Below, one piece after another: positions 8,800 through 19,502 of a DNA stretch of 64,000 nucleotides (the stretch's first letter is position 1; each line of letters opens with the position of its first letter). Source of the DNA: Deltaproteobacteria bacterium (GTDB lineage Bacteria > Myxococcota_C > UBA6777). The stretch lies in NCBI GenBank assembly GCA_002731275.1, contig PCBK01000124.1:1-64000 (forward strand). Reading direction: 5' to 3'. The notes under the pieces were generated by a model. The model saw only the letters and a program-made list of their open reading frames with translations. It was not told the DNA's origin and did not search any database. A program made the translations under genes and the position numbers.

Positions 8800-10500
8800 G
8801 TGTCAGAGGCAATGTCCAACCCAGCTACAGAGATCGTACTTCCACAAACCTACTATCTCGACAATTTTTGGAAGCTGCTCTCCTCTGTCTCGACGCTGTA
8901 CGAAGACCTCCTTACCCCCAGCGAGACTGAGTTTTTACGCGATTTCAGCGCGCTCTCTCATGAGGGGCAATGTCTCTACGTGCGTCTTCTCTCACGTCAA
9001 GGTGAAGTCTTTCGACGTGACCGCGTCCACTACGATGAAATTCCCACACTCGACACCACTTGCGAAGAGCTCACAAAGAAAAACTTCCTGCGACCCCCCG
9101 AACAAGCTGGTATCGAAAACCTCTTGCCCAAGATGTTACGCGCCGAACTCGACGACCTGTGTCGTTCACTTTGTCCCAAACTCTCCTTCAAAAAACTCCG
9201 CAAACATCAACTCATCACAGCACTTTGCGAACATGTCGAGGAACAAGACCTTCTACACACCATCCTCTCCAACACCGACTTTCTCTTCCTCAGCCGCTGG
9301 GAAGCGACACGGACCTTTCGGCTGCTCTTTTTTGGAAGCCTCTCCTATGACCTGACTGACTTTGTACTCCAAGACCTGGGGATCTTTCGTTACGAATCCT
9401 ATCCCATTCTGCGTGATGTTCGATTGTTCTCAACCCGTCAGGCGATCGATGAAGTACTCATGCTCTCGGAGATTCGCTCGGCGGTCTCGCTTCTATTAGA
9501 AGCTAGTGTTCTCGATGACGCCATCAAATGGGCTGAGCCTGTTCTCACCCACGAAGGGAGCTGGTGTGAGACATCCACACGTTATGTCGAGTCGATTTTG
9601 TTCCGGATAGGTCGCGAACTCGAACGCAAAAAACGCCACCAAGAGGCGCTGCGTTATCTGGAGCGTGCTACGGTCCCACCTGCCCGAGAACGTAGAGCAC
9701 GTATCCTCGTCGTACTGGCGCGTTATGACGAAGCATTCGAGATCTGTGAGCAGATGATCGCAGCGCCCCGTGATGAGGTCGAAGCAGACGTCGCAAGGCG
9801 CATCCAACGGACCATACACAAAAAACGAGGCGAGTCTGTGCCAAAGGTCTCCCGCAAACGCAGACAACAGCTCACATTGTCTCTCGTAAAAGATGAACGT
9901 AACGTCGAGTGGGCAGCTCTTGTGGAGCTTGAACGTCGACAACAGAAAGGGTTCCATGGTGAAAATGCGTTGTGGATGTCTCTGTTTGGACTGGCCTTTT
10001 GGGATATCATCTTCGCCCCTGTGAGGGGAGCTTTTCAACATCCTTTCCAACGTGGTCCGCTGGATCTACATCGACTGTCATTTCGTACCCTGCGAGAAAC
10101 ACAAATAGACGCGCGCATCGAGCGTCTGTATGAGGGCGCTGGAAGCGCATTGATTCTTCGTCATGCCCGAGAAAAGTGGGGGATCGCCAATTACTTTGTA
10201 CATTGGGAGTGGTTGTCGCTCGAACGCCTGCGCGCTGTTCTTGATGTCCTCCCTCCTGCCCACCTCGCAGCGATCTGCGACCGCCTGAGCCGAGACATCA
10301 AACGTTATCGAAGAGGTTTTCCCGATCTCTTCGTTTGGACACAACAAGCACCTGGCTATCAACTCTACGAAGTCAAAGGCCCCGGTGACCAATTGCGTCC
10401 CGAACAAACCTCCTGGCTGGATTTTTTCGACAACCACGACATCCCCGCCGCCATTCTCAAAGTGACATGGGACACCAACACCAACCTCTCTCTCTTTTAG
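8800..10500 (+). CDS. VRR-NUC domain nuclease, FAN1-like (566 aa)
   Basis: C-terminal PD-(D/E)xK VRR-NUC signature GFPDLFVWTQQAPGYQLYEVKGPGDQLRPEQTSWLDFF. GTG start. Confidence 0.85.
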   Translation: MSEAMSNPATEIVLPQTYYLDNFWKLLSSVSTLYEDLLTPSETEFLRDFSALSHEGQCLYVRLLSRQGEVFRRDRVHYDEIPTLDTTCEELTKKNFLRPPEQAGIENLLPKMLRAELDDLCRSLCPKLSFKKLRKHQLITALCEHVEEQDLLHTILSNTDFLFLSRWEATRTFRLLFFGSLSYDLTDFVLQDLGIFRYESYPILRDVRLFSTRQAIDEVLMLSEIRSAVSLLLEASVLDDAIKWAEPVLTHEGSWCETSTRYVESILFRIGRELERKKRHQEALRYLERATVPPARERRARILVVLARYDEAFEICEQMIAAPRDEVEADVARRIQRTIHKKRGESVPKVSRKRRQQLTLSLVKDERNVEWAALVELERRQQKGFHGENALWMSLFGLAFWDIIFAPVRGAFQHPFQRGPLDLHRLSFRTLRETQIDARIERLYEGAGSALILRHAREKWGIANYFVHWEWLSLERLRAVLDVLPPAHLAAICDRLSRDIKRYRRGFPDLFVWTQQAPGYQLYEVKGPGDQLRPEQTSWLDFFDNHDIPAAILKVTWDTNTNLSLF

Positions 10501-10606
10501 GCGCTGATTGGTGTGTGGTGTGATGCCAAGTCCAACAATTTGCGATGAGTGTGTGGATAGCGTACCATTGTGACGAATGGAGTGACGAGATTGTGAGGTG
10601 TTGTTG

Positions 10607-11284
10607 ATGACTGAGAGCAAGCAAAAGAAAAGCAAGCAGAAACCCAAGAGGCGGATGCGACGTGCGAATGGTGTGGCGACGCGGCAGCGTATTTTTGAGA
10701 CCGCGAGCGCGATGTTTGCGGCGGGAGGTTTTGAGGCGACTTCGTTGCGTCAGATCGCGAGCGCGTCTTCTGTCGATATCGCGACCTTGAAGTATCACTT
10801 TCGCGACAAGACCGAGCTGTATTCAGAAGTCTATCGCGTCGGACATGAGAACCTACTCGATCATCTCAAGCCCTGTCTTGACAGCCTCAGCCACGCCAAA
10901 ACCAAAGATGAATTGCTCGTCTCGATCGAGGACTTTGTCTTCGCCTTTCACGATTTTCTGGAAGAGGATTTCGCGTTTCTACGGATGCTGTTGTTTCGCT
11001 TACTCGAAGGTTCAGAGGCGATATCCCATATCGAAGAAGAATTACAGGGGATCGCGGCGAGCTTGTTTGACGAGATCTTCCGCAAATTGCTGCGCCGTAA
11101 ACTCGTACGAGACATCGATCACCGCGCGTTTATTACAGTCCTCGTCTCTTCACTGACGACTTGGTTTGTGATCGCAGAGGTCAAGCCCGACCTCGTTGAG
11201 GAACCCCTGCCTTTTACCTTCAAAGGTCGTGAGCGCTCAGAGGCTTTTTTCTGTGATATGTTTGAGCGTATTCTTGTGGAGTGA
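10607..11284 (+). CDS. TetR/AcrR family transcriptional regulator
   Basis: N-terminal HTH: ATRQRIFETASAMFAAGGFEATSLRQIASASSVDIATLKYHFRDKTELYSEVY. ATG at 10607 chosen within the ORF opening at 10598. Confidence 0.9.
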   Translation: MTESKQKKSKQKPKRRMRRANGVATRQRIFETASAMFAAGGFEATSLRQIASASSVDIATLKYHFRDKTELYSEVYRVGHENLLDHLKPCLDSLSHAKTKDELLVSIEDFVFAFHDFLEEDFAFLRMLLFRLLEGSEAISHIEEELQGIAASLFDEIFRKLLRRKLVRDIDHRAFITVLVSSLTTWFVIAEVKPDLVEEPLPFTFKGRERSEAFFCDMFERILVE

Positions 11285-11296
11285 TAGCCAAAAAGC

Positions 11297-12013
11297 TTAC
11301 GTTTGAGGGGTGACACAAACAACGACACATGCTCCATCGATGAATTGAAATTGCACGTTGAGGTCTTCGATGTGGACACCGTAGAGTTTGTCGTCTGGCT
11401 TGCCTTTTTTGTAGGCTGGGCGGGGATCTTGTTGGAGGATTTCTTCGAGTAAAGCTCTTGTATGGGGTCGTTGGGCGAGTGTCTGTGCTGCCTCGTCTGA
11501 AAAGGTCACGGGACACACCTCCCACGATGCGTTGGCCCATTCATGATGTGCATCTTCGAGGGCGTCGGCATATGGGACATATGGTTTGATGTCTAAGATC
11601 GGTGTCTGATCGAGCAGGTCGTGCTGTGAGATACACAGGTACAGAGCCTGTTCATCTTCTTTGACACCATCGAAGCGCACGACGGACATGCCGATGGGGT
11701 TCGGACGAAAGGGGGAGCGCGTCGCGAAGACGCCGACGTGGCGATTCCCTCCAAGGCGAGGAGGACGGACTGTCGGCTTCCATTTTCCTTGTGGACAGGC
11801 GTGAAAGACAAACAGCAGCCACAGATGACTACACGCCTCGATGCCCTTGATGGCGGACTTCATCGTCTGGTTGTTGGGTAAGACGATCTGTCCTGTGACG
11901 TGCTGTGTCACCCCTGGTTGACGGGGGATGCCAAATTTTTCCTTGAAGGGAGAGCGGATGTGCCCGATAGGTTCAAATTCCAAGTGGACCTCACTTTGAT
12001 GGTGTGAAGACAA
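11297..12013 (-). CDS. trmO: tRNA (N6-threonylcarbamoyladenosine37) methyltransferase TrmO (TsaA/YaeB family)
   Basis: FEPIGHIRSPFKEKFGIPRQPG...RPPRLGGNRHVGVFATRSPFRPNPIGMSVVRF is the family signature. Confidence 0.9.
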   Translation of the reverse strand: MSSHHQSEVHLEFEPIGHIRSPFKEKFGIPRQPGVTQHVTGQIVLPNNQTMKSAIKGIEACSHLWLLFVFHACPQGKWKPTVRPPRLGGNRHVGVFATRSPFRPNPIGMSVVRFDGVKEDEQALYLCISQHDLLDQTPILDIKPYVPYADALEDAHHEWANASWEVCPVTFSDEAAQTLAQRPHTRALLEEILQQDPRPAYKKGKPDDKLYGVHIEDLNVQFQFIDGACVVVCVTPQT

Positions 12014-15000
12014 AGGGTAAAATGACAGTCAGGGATCTCTTTTGGGGGGTCAATGAGAATAACTTGTTGACCTGGAAACGCACGCAACGACCGACTTGTT
12101 GGTTGAGTTGGTTCTGTTCGATCTCTGTGACGGAGGGTTGACCAGAGGGCGCGAAGGTGAGCTTGATCAGGATTTTCCCCTGCAGTGAAGGTGTCTTGAC
12201 GAGGGCTTTTTCATAACAAGAGCGTACAGCTTTTTTGTGTCGTTTGATGAGCGCTTGGAGCTGTTGCAGTGGATTTTGTGCTGTAGTGGTTGTGGTGCGT
12301 GGAGAGTCTGGCTTGCGCGAGATGGGTTTGTTGACACGGCGTCTTCTGTATTTATTGTAATACCACTCATACCAATAGGTCCAGTCTCCTCCTGTGAGAG
12401 TGTGGTATTGGTTGAGCAACGTAAAGGTGGTGGAGACGAAGGTTTTCTGTTTGGGAAGCTCCCAGAGGAGTTGGGTGAGCTGTGTGAGCTTTCCAGATTT
12501 GTCGAGTCCAACGGTATAATACGCTTGTTCTTTTGGAGGGATAAAGAGATAGACATCACGCACTGAGGGGAAGAATGTCTTGATCTTTTTGAGGCATGTT
12601 GAGATACAGGTGATGTTTGTCTGGCCTTGTTTGTGGGGGCAGGTGAGGCGTTTTCCAAGGGGCGTTTTTTTGGAGGCGAGATGGCTGGGGGAGAGCTTGC
12701 AGCCTTTCGAGAGGACAGAACCTCTTGTCGCGATGGTGACACCATGTTGTTTGAGGATGAGTGTTAGATTGAGTTTTTTGTCCTGACTTGGATAGAGATA
12801 ACGGCGTTTGTTGAGTGTGCGTTGTTGGTTCCCTTTGCTCAGTACAAAGTGTGTTTTTTGAACATTCCAATGGAACGCAGTCTTATGTTGAAGGCGAGCA
12901 CGCCAAAGAGCTTCGAAGGTTTTGACCTTGTGTTGATGTTTGGGAGACATTCGAAGGCATTGAAGTGGAGTTTGCAGCTCCTTCCATAAGGTGTGGAGCA
13001 GTTTGGTTGGATTGGTGGCTTTGGACAGGTCATTGAGCTTATATGTGAGCTGCTGGGCTTTGAGCAAGCACAGCGTGTCTCCTGTTGGAGGCCATGAAGA
13101 AGGTTGTGGCAGTGGTGGGACTTGAGGGATGTAGAGTGCAGGCTTTGTACCTGTACATGCCTTGGGGCAGAGTGTGAGTTTGTGGATGATACTGTCTTGT
13201 GTGAGCCAGCCTGTCATCTGCATCGATGTGAACGCGCTCGTGAATGGTTTGAGTGCGCGAAGATGTCTCTCATGTCTGTGTCCAATCACGCCGGCTTTGG
13301 AGAGGAGCTTGTGCAGTTCTTGGAGCTGTGTGTTGATGTGATACAGGCGCTTTGTGGGGCGCACGTTACAGCCACCAAAGACAGGCGTTGGCTTTGTGTT
13401 CAGGCCGACAAGAAGGCATGTTGTGTGTTTGCGCGCGACGAAGGTGTGTGTCAGCGTCCAATGTCTTTGGGCGGCGCGTTGTTTGAGCGCGAGTAGCATC
13501 GCGAGCGCGCCGCGTCTTTGTGAGTCTTCGAACTCTGCGGCGAGGACGATGTGGGGTTGTTTTTTCTTGGTCGTGGGCAAGACGATGAGTCGTGTTCTGC
13601 GGGGGAGTGAGGGGAGCCACGAGAGTTGGTGTCCTTTCAGGGACATCATCTGCGCTGTGTAGTATCCCGGTCCCATGACAAATTGAGCGATCGCACAAGA
13701 GGCACCACAGTGAAGCTGGGCCATCCTTAGATCTCTGGCGCTCGTTTTTCCCTGTACAGGAGTGTGTAACCAAGGAAGTGGTGAGACAAACGATTGGAGG
13801 AAGGAGAGCACATCAAATTGAAAGGACAGATCCAAGGAAGGGGTTGGGGCCTGGGGTTGGATTGCGAGCTCTTGTTTTGCGTGTTGTGCCCCGGCTTTGT
13901 AGGCGTTTCGTCCTGTGTCTGTGAGGCTCTGTACATATTGCAAAGACAGGGCTTTGTTCTTGTAAGTCAAAAAGACAGTGAGATCTTCGCCGTCAGCGAC
14001 AGGAGAGGACATCAAGAGTTTCGGCAGGGCTGCGATTCTAAGAAAAGTACCAAACAAACGACGCTTCATCTTCTTTGGGACGTGTTGTAGGGCTTCGAGA
14101 GCTTGTCTTGTGCCCATGAGTGTGCCGGCTTCAAGGACGTTTTGACCATGAAAGTAGATCCCTGCGACAGAGGCTGTCTTGAGGAACGCCTGCTTGGCCT
14201 GTGTCATGCGTGCTTTGGTCTGTTTTGTCTTGAGGAAGTTGATGATATCGTTGAGTTGTGTGGTGGCCCACCTCGTGCTGCCTTGTTTGGGGAACAATTC
14301 ATGTTGTGTGATGAACAGCTGGACGCCATTTTTACGAGGGATGAGAACGGCGACACGTGCGCCTCGTGAGATGCTTTGATCTCCCTTGAGGATGAGTGTT
14401 TTGTATGGGAGCCCTGTGGCCGTTGTCGACCAAGGTTTCATGCTGAAGTTGGACAGGTGGTCTTTGATCGCCTGCACGAGGGCATGTTGTTGTCCTGGTT
14501 TTGTCGTGAGCAGCCACATCGAGATATCGGTCTTGAGCAGTGAGGAGGGACGTTTGTAGATGTCCGGTGAGAGCGCTCCATATGTCCAGAGTGTTCTGAT
14601 CATCTGAGAGGGGTTGTTGATGATGGGGACAAAGTAACTCTTTTTGTTGAGCGCGAGGGCTGCAGAGCAGGGAGCCATGAAACCTTGTGTGGAGGTTCTT
14701 CTACGCCAAATCATACGCAACGAGAAGGTGAAGAGACGACAAGGTTTGATGTTGGAGATATTGACGCGATGTGCGTGTTTTTTGGGGTGCGGGAAGCTGT
14801 GTTTCCATCTCTTAGGATGAATGGATATCCACGCTGGCGCCTGGTTTGGCAAATACTGTTGTAAGTGAGTATGAGAGGGGGTTGTTGTTGTGGTTTTATG
14901 AGCACGTTGCGCAGCCGTCTTTGTGGCTGGGTGGGTCGAAGGTTTTGTCGTCGAGGATGCGAAGAGTGGGGAGGAAAACGATAACAGCAGGGGGAGTATA

Positions 15001-15047
15001 AGGCTTGTGAGGAGCACATATCGACATGTGAATAGATTTGTTGGCAT
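11991..15047 (-). CDS. Large secreted/envelope hypothetical protein with AgmX/PglI-like C-terminal domain (1018 aa)
   Basis: N-terminal hydrophobic signal (LLTSLILPLLLSFSSPLFASS). C-terminus VRSCYEKALVKTPSLQGKILIKLTFAPSGQPSVTEIEQNQLNQQVGRCVRFQVNKL resembles AgmX/PglI/TonB-like C-terminal domains. The 3' end overlaps trmO by 23 bp. Confidence 0.65.
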   Translation of the reverse strand: MPTNLFTCRYVLLTSLILPLLLSFSSPLFASSTTKPSTHPATKTAAQRAHKTTTTTPSHTHLQQYLPNQAPAWISIHPKRWKHSFPHPKKHAHRVNISNIKPCRLFTFSLRMIWRRRTSTQGFMAPCSAALALNKKSYFVPIINNPSQMIRTLWTYGALSPDIYKRPSSLLKTDISMWLLTTKPGQQHALVQAIKDHLSNFSMKPWSTTATGLPYKTLILKGDQSISRGARVAVLIPRKNGVQLFITQHELFPKQGSTRWATTQLNDIINFLKTKQTKARMTQAKQAFLKTASVAGIYFHGQNVLEAGTLMGTRQALEALQHVPKKMKRRLFGTFLRIAALPKLLMSSPVADGEDLTVFLTYKNKALSLQYVQSLTDTGRNAYKAGAQHAKQELAIQPQAPTPSLDLSFQFDVLSFLQSFVSPLPWLHTPVQGKTSARDLRMAQLHCGASCAIAQFVMGPGYYTAQMMSLKGHQLSWLPSLPRRTRLIVLPTTKKKQPHIVLAAEFEDSQRRGALAMLLALKQRAAQRHWTLTHTFVARKHTTCLLVGLNTKPTPVFGGCNVRPTKRLYHINTQLQELHKLLSKAGVIGHRHERHLRALKPFTSAFTSMQMTGWLTQDSIIHKLTLCPKACTGTKPALYIPQVPPLPQPSSWPPTGDTLCLLKAQQLTYKLNDLSKATNPTKLLHTLWKELQTPLQCLRMSPKHQHKVKTFEALWRARLQHKTAFHWNVQKTHFVLSKGNQQRTLNKRRYLYPSQDKKLNLTLILKQHGVTIATRGSVLSKGCKLSPSHLASKKTPLGKRLTCPHKQGQTNITCISTCLKKIKTFFPSVRDVYLFIPPKEQAYYTVGLDKSGKLTQLTQLLWELPKQKTFVSTTFTLLNQYHTLTGGDWTYWYEWYYNKYRRRRVNKPISRKPDSPRTTTTTAQNPLQQLQALIKRHKKAVRSCYEKALVKTPSLQGKILIKLTFAPSGQPSVTEIEQNQLNQQVGRCVRFQVNKLFSLTPQKRSLTVILPFVFTPSK

Positions 15048-15264
15048 CGGTTTGGACCTTTGGCTTTGTGGAGGTGCAGTCCCACTCTGAGCTTGGTGTG
15101 GGGTCGCTCCTGGATCTCGTTCTCTGTGTGAGGCTCATCGTATGGGGCTTCCCTCCAAATTGCAAGCCCTGGAGGATTGGGAGATGATTGACTTATGTTG
15201 GGGGGCACTTTATCCTCTTTGTGAACATTTGTATCTGTTGAATTTGCACGATTTGTGGGGCGAT

Positions 15265-16530
15265 ATGGCGAAGAATAACCGAAAAGACAAGCTCTTCAAT
15301 CCCGACGGGCTCAAGCACTTTCGAAAGCAACATTCATACAAGGAATTGTACTGGGGACTGCTTGTCCTCTGTGTTCTTGTAGGGATAGGTTCTTGGATTA
15401 TCTGGAAGGGGCGTCACCCTGCGCCAGATCTACTCGATGATGGGACCAAGTGGCTCGCGAAGTCGAAGATCCGCGTCGTCGTCAGGCCTCCTCATCGCAT
15501 CACCAGCTCGACAAAGGGGATCGCGCAGACGGCGCGTGGACCAAAGCGTAAGCCTGACGTCGTGATGCCCGCTGCGCTCTCTGCGCTTCGCAAACAGACT
15601 TTTCTCGGCGAGGGATGGAAGCGCAAGCCCTTTGTGCGCTTCTCGCCCAAAAATCTCTACGAAAAAATCAACGGTCGCGCCGGCTATTTTAAGTCCTTTG
15701 GCTTCAAGCAATTGTTTTACACATCGATGCTGAATAGAGCAGATGGAAAGTCCATCGACGTCGAGATCTACGATCAAGGCAAGCCCTCCAATGCCCTCGG
15801 GACATACGCTGGCGAGCTCTCCTCGAAGGTTCGTCCGACTGTCGACAAACAAGGACTCTCTCATATCTCTCGAAACGCGCTGTACGTCAGTCGTGGTCCC
15901 TATTATTTTCGGATCATCGGTTCGGATGAGACGGCTGCGATGAAGAAGCGCCTGCAAGAGTTGCGGGAGTATATCCAAAAGAATGTCCCTGGAGAGGCGT
16001 TGCCGTGGGCGTATGGCCTGTTTATCACGATGGGGATCAAGGCCTCTGTGATCTCCTACTATCGCGAAAATGCCTTCTCTTTTGGTTTCGCCAAGGATGT
16101 CTATGGGGCGCGTATCGCGAAGGACACGACGTTGTTTATCTGCGCCAAAGAGGACGCCAAAGAGGCACAACAGATGGCCAAACAATTTGCCTTGGGTTGG
16201 CTCTCCTACGGCACCAAAAAAGCGGGGAAGGCAGGCGTGACTTGGGTGGAGGATCGATACATTCATACCCATTCGACGGCGCTCGCTGTAGAGCGCTGGG
16301 TGATCGGTGTGCAAGGTGCGACGGCCCTGGCCCCTGCGGAGAAGGCGCTGATACAACTCAAGAAGGTCGTGAAGGCCATGCCCAAGGCGCTCCGTCTGCG
16401 CGCTGTCCCGGCGGAGAAACGACAACCACCACCACGTAAGAGACCTGTGGTGAGACCCACAACGCAAAAGCAACCCACAAGTAAACGCACAACACAACCC
16501 AAATACGAAGGTGGCGCTGATGAAAAATAA
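15265..16530 (+). CDS. DUF6599-like membrane-anchored protein
   Basis: N-terminal TM ([20 protein letters not shown]). Body ...[24 protein letters not shown]...[21 protein letters not shown] resembles the DUF6599 family. ATG at 15265 within the ORF opening at 15142. Confidence 0.7.
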   Translation: MAKNNRKDKLFNPDGLKHFRKQHSYKELYWGLLVLCVLVGIGSWIIWKGRHPAPDLLDDGTKWLAKSKIRVVVRPPHRITSSTKGIAQTARGPKRKPDVVMPAALSALRKQTFLGEGWKRKPFVRFSPKNLYEKINGRAGYFKSFGFKQLFYTSMLNRADGKSIDVEIYDQGKPSNALGTYAGELSSKVRPTVDKQGLSHISRNALYVSRGPYYFRIIGSDETAAMKKRLQELREYIQKNVPGEALPWAYGLFITMGIKASVISYYRENAFSFGFAKDVYGARIAKDTTLFICAKEDAKEAQQMAKQFALGWLSYGTKKAGKAGVTWVEDRYIHTHSTALAVERWVIGVQGATALAPAEKALIQLKKVVKAMPKALRLRAVPAEKRQPPPRKRPVVRPTTQKQPTSKRTTQPKYEGGADEK

Positions 16531-17710
16531 GAACACGAGCAACGACACCAAAGAAGACAAACAGACCCCCAACAAGGAAGAGGCGAAGTCATCGCCCTCC
16601 AACAAGCAAAAAGACACCTCCAAAGACAAACAAAAAGCCTCGAAGGCCGAAAAAGACGATGAGAAAGACACCGAAGCTGTCTCCGAGACGCTACCACAAG
16701 AGGTGGTGGATGCACGTCGTCGTCAATTTTTGAAGCAGGCGGCCGTTGTGACAGGGATTACGACAGTCTTTGGCTACGCATCATTTGCGCCTCCACGGTG
16801 GCCGATGTCCCTCAAAGATCCCGATGGGGAGCGAGGTAAACCCAAAATCGCGCTGAAGAAGCTTCCCGAAAATGGCTTTGCGTCGGAAAACAAAGGCAAT
16901 GTCATGGGGATCGCACATGGCAAAGACCTCGAAGCGATGGTTCGTGGTGCGATCGACGCGATTGGGGGGATTCGTCGCTTTATCAAGAAGGGCGACATCG
17001 TCGTGATCAAGCCCAACGTCGCTTTTGAACGCCCTCCGGCGCTTGGCGCGACGACCAACCCCGAACTGCTCAAGATCCTGATCCGCGTCGTCAAAGAAGG
17101 TGGCGCGGCCGAAGTCCGCGTCGCGGATAACCCTATCGAAGCGCCCGAACAATGTTTCGCGAGGAGTGGGATTGACCGTGCGGTCGATGTCGCCAAAGGT
17201 CGGATCTACATTCCCTCTCACGATGACTTTCGGATCCTCAATGTGCCGGGTGCCAAGTTGATCGAAAAGTGGCCCTTCTTTTGGAAGCCATTTATCGGCG
17301 CGACAAAGGTCATCGGGGTCGCACCTGTCAAAGACCACAACTTGTGTGGCGCCTCGATGACGACGAAGAACTGGTACGGTCTGCTCGGTGGACGTCGCAA
17401 TCAATTTCACCAGGATATCCACACGATCATCGCTGACCTCGCGTTGATGATGAAGCCGACCTTTGTGTTGCTCGATGGCAGCCGCGTGCTCTTTCAGAGT
17501 GGACCGACTGGTGGGAGTTTGGATGACGTACGTGATGGCAACACCATCGTGGCCTCGACGGACTCGTTGGCGGCTGACAGCTTTGGTTGGGATGAGCTGC
17601 TGCGTCGCAAGAGTCAACAGCGTCCAGGATACCTCGACAAGGGCGCGGCGATGAAGCTCGGTAACCCCAACTGGAAACAAGTCCCCCACAAAAGGATTCA
17701 ACTCGGATGA
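16520..17710 (+). CDS. DUF362 domain-containing protein with twin-arginine-like signal
   Basis: [24 protein letters not shown] Tat-like motif. [49 protein letters not shown] is DUF362-like. Confidence 0.85.
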   Translation: MKNKNTSNDTKEDKQTPNKEEAKSSPSNKQKDTSKDKQKASKAEKDDEKDTEAVSETLPQEVVDARRRQFLKQAAVVTGITTVFGYASFAPPRWPMSLKDPDGERGKPKIALKKLPENGFASENKGNVMGIAHGKDLEAMVRGAIDAIGGIRRFIKKGDIVVIKPNVAFERPPALGATTNPELLKILIRVVKEGGAAEVRVADNPIEAPEQCFARSGIDRAVDVAKGRIYIPSHDDFRILNVPGAKLIEKWPFFWKPFIGATKVIGVAPVKDHNLCGASMTTKNWYGLLGGRRNQFHQDIHTIIADLALMMKPTFVLLDGSRVLFQSGPTGGSLDDVRDGNTIVASTDSLAADSFGWDELLRRKSQQRPGYLDKGAAMKLGNPNWKQVPHKRIQLG

Positions 17711-19404
17711 GCAAAAAGAGACCCAAAGTCAAAGAAAGTGTTCTCGTCCGCTGGGGTCGTATCACGAACTGGCGGCGTTTGAGTCAGGCGTTTTTCTTCT
17801 TTCTCTTCACCTTTTTGTTGTGGGTGACGTGGTTTAGTCGTCTCAAGGGCTATCCTGCCTCTCTCTTCCTTGAACTCGATCCACTCGTGACCTTTGCGAC
17901 CGCGCTCTCGACACACACAGTCTATCGCTGGTTATGGCGGAGTATGTGGATCTTGATCCCGACGTTGATGCTCGGACGTTTGTTCTGCGGCTGGATTTGC
18001 CCGTACGGGACGCTGCATAACTTCATCGGGTGGGTCTTTAACGTCCGTAAAAACAAAGAGAACATCGACGTCAACCGTTACAGGCCGATCTTTCAATTTA
18101 AGTACTACGTGTTGATGATCTTCCTTGTGCTCGCGGCGTTTGGCTCGTTGCAGATTGGTCTCCTCGACCCGATTTGTTTGCTCGCGCGTTCGTACGCCGT
18201 GGCGTTGTTCCCTGCCTGGGATTTTGCGTTGCCGTCGAGCTTTTCGATGCTGTCTTCTGCACCTGGCGCGACGGACCAGCGGCTCTTCGATGGGGCGTGG
18301 TTTGTGGGCATTATGTTGATGGGACTTGTGGGGATGAACCTCGTCATTCCGCGCTTTTTCTGTCGCGTTCTGTGTCCTCTTGGTGCTTTCCTTGGTGTGC
18401 TCTCTCAATTTTCACTGTGGCGTATCGAGCGCGATCTTACGAAGTGTACGGATTGTGATTTGTGCCTTCGTCACTGTGAGGGGGCGTCTTCGCCACAGTC
18501 AGCGCTGCGCAAGTCCGAGTGTTTTGTGTGTTTTAACTGTATCGATGATTGTCCAGAGGATGCGCTGTCATATAAGTTCGTCCCTGTGCCATTGAAAGAC
18601 CAGATTGTCGGAAAGATCAAAGACAAGACCGCGACATTATTTGGTCGTAAGGTGATCTCGAAGGACGCGGAGACGGAGATCAAGGCACCTGAGGTACCAA
18701 GGCGTCGGTGGATTTTGGCGGGGATCGCGGGGGCGTTGGCGTTTCCATTTATCCGCTTCTCGAAGGCTGTGAACAAGCGAGGCTTCAACGAGAAGGCGAT
18801 ACGTCCACCAGGGAGTGTCGAAGAGACAGAGTTTATGGAGCGCTGTATCAAGTGCGCCCAGTGTATGAATGTCTGCCCGACCAACGTCTTGCAGCCTGCG
18901 ACACTGAAGCAATCGGGTCTGGAAGGGCTTTGGACGCCTGTGATGGACTTCAGTGTGGGATTTTGTCAGCTCAACTGTACGTTGTGTAGTGAGGTGTGTC
19001 CGACAGGTGCGATTCAAAAGACACCATTGGCCAAAAAGCTCGGTCGTGGCGATTACGAAGAGCAAGGACCGATCCGCTTAGGGACGGCGTTCTTTAACAA
19101 GGGTCGTTGTTTGCCGTGGGCGATGGAGACGCCTTGTGTGGTCTGTGAAGAGGTCTGTCCTGTCAGTCCCAAGGCGATCGGGACCTATACAGAAGAGATC
19201 ATCCGCTGGGATGGTAAGAAGGTCACACTGAACAAACCGTATATGCGGCCTGAGCTGTGTATTGGTTGTGGTATCTGTGAGCATGAATGTCCTGTTGTGG
19301 ACGATGCGGCTGTCTACGTGACGGCTGTTGGGGAGACGCGCTCAAAGGATCGTTCGTTGCTGTTGAAGAGTCCCATCCCCGGCTCCCAGAAGAAGAAGTC
19401 TTGA
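17707..19404 (+). CDS. NapH/MauN-like membrane polyferredoxin fused to NapG-like 4Fe-4S domains (565 aa)
   Basis: N-terminal TM segments with [13 protein letters not shown] and [13 protein letters not shown]. Multiple clusters: [69 protein letters not shown] overlap with the upstream gene. Confidence 0.92.
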   Translation: MSKKRPKVKESVLVRWGRITNWRRLSQAFFFFLFTFLLWVTWFSRLKGYPASLFLELDPLVTFATALSTHTVYRWLWRSMWILIPTLMLGRLFCGWICPYGTLHNFIGWVFNVRKNKENIDVNRYRPIFQFKYYVLMIFLVLAAFGSLQIGLLDPICLLARSYAVALFPAWDFALPSSFSMLSSAPGATDQRLFDGAWFVGIMLMGLVGMNLVIPRFFCRVLCPLGAFLGVLSQFSLWRIERDLTKCTDCDLCLRHCEGASSPQSALRKSECFVCFNCIDDCPEDALSYKFVPVPLKDQIVGKIKDKTATLFGRKVISKDAETEIKAPEVPRRRWILAGIAGALAFPFIRFSKAVNKRGFNEKAIRPPGSVEETEFMERCIKCAQCMNVCPTNVLQPATLKQSGLEGLWTPVMDFSVGFCQLNCTLCSEVCPTGAIQKTPLAKKLGRGDYEEQGPIRLGTAFFNKGRCLPWAMETPCVVCEEVCPVSPKAIGTYTEEIIRWDGKKVTLNKPYMRPELCIGCGICEHECPVVDDAAVYVTAVGETRSKDRSLLLKSPIPGSQKKKS

Positions 19405-19502
19405 TGTTTGTGTGTCGCCCCTTGCGCTGATGGACAAAACATCCCAAAATGATCGCATACATAAACAACTGTGAACGGCCTTAAGCCCATTAAGGAGCGA
19501 AT

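Noticed and set aside
15430-16671. 413-aa minus-strand ORF antisense to the DUF6599/DUF362 genes
   Set aside because: Overlaps confidently coding genes; no recognisable domain; composition typical of antisense shadow ORFs.
16781-17701. 306-aa minus-strand ORF antisense to DUF362
   Set aside because: Shadow ORF opposite a strong DUF362 match.
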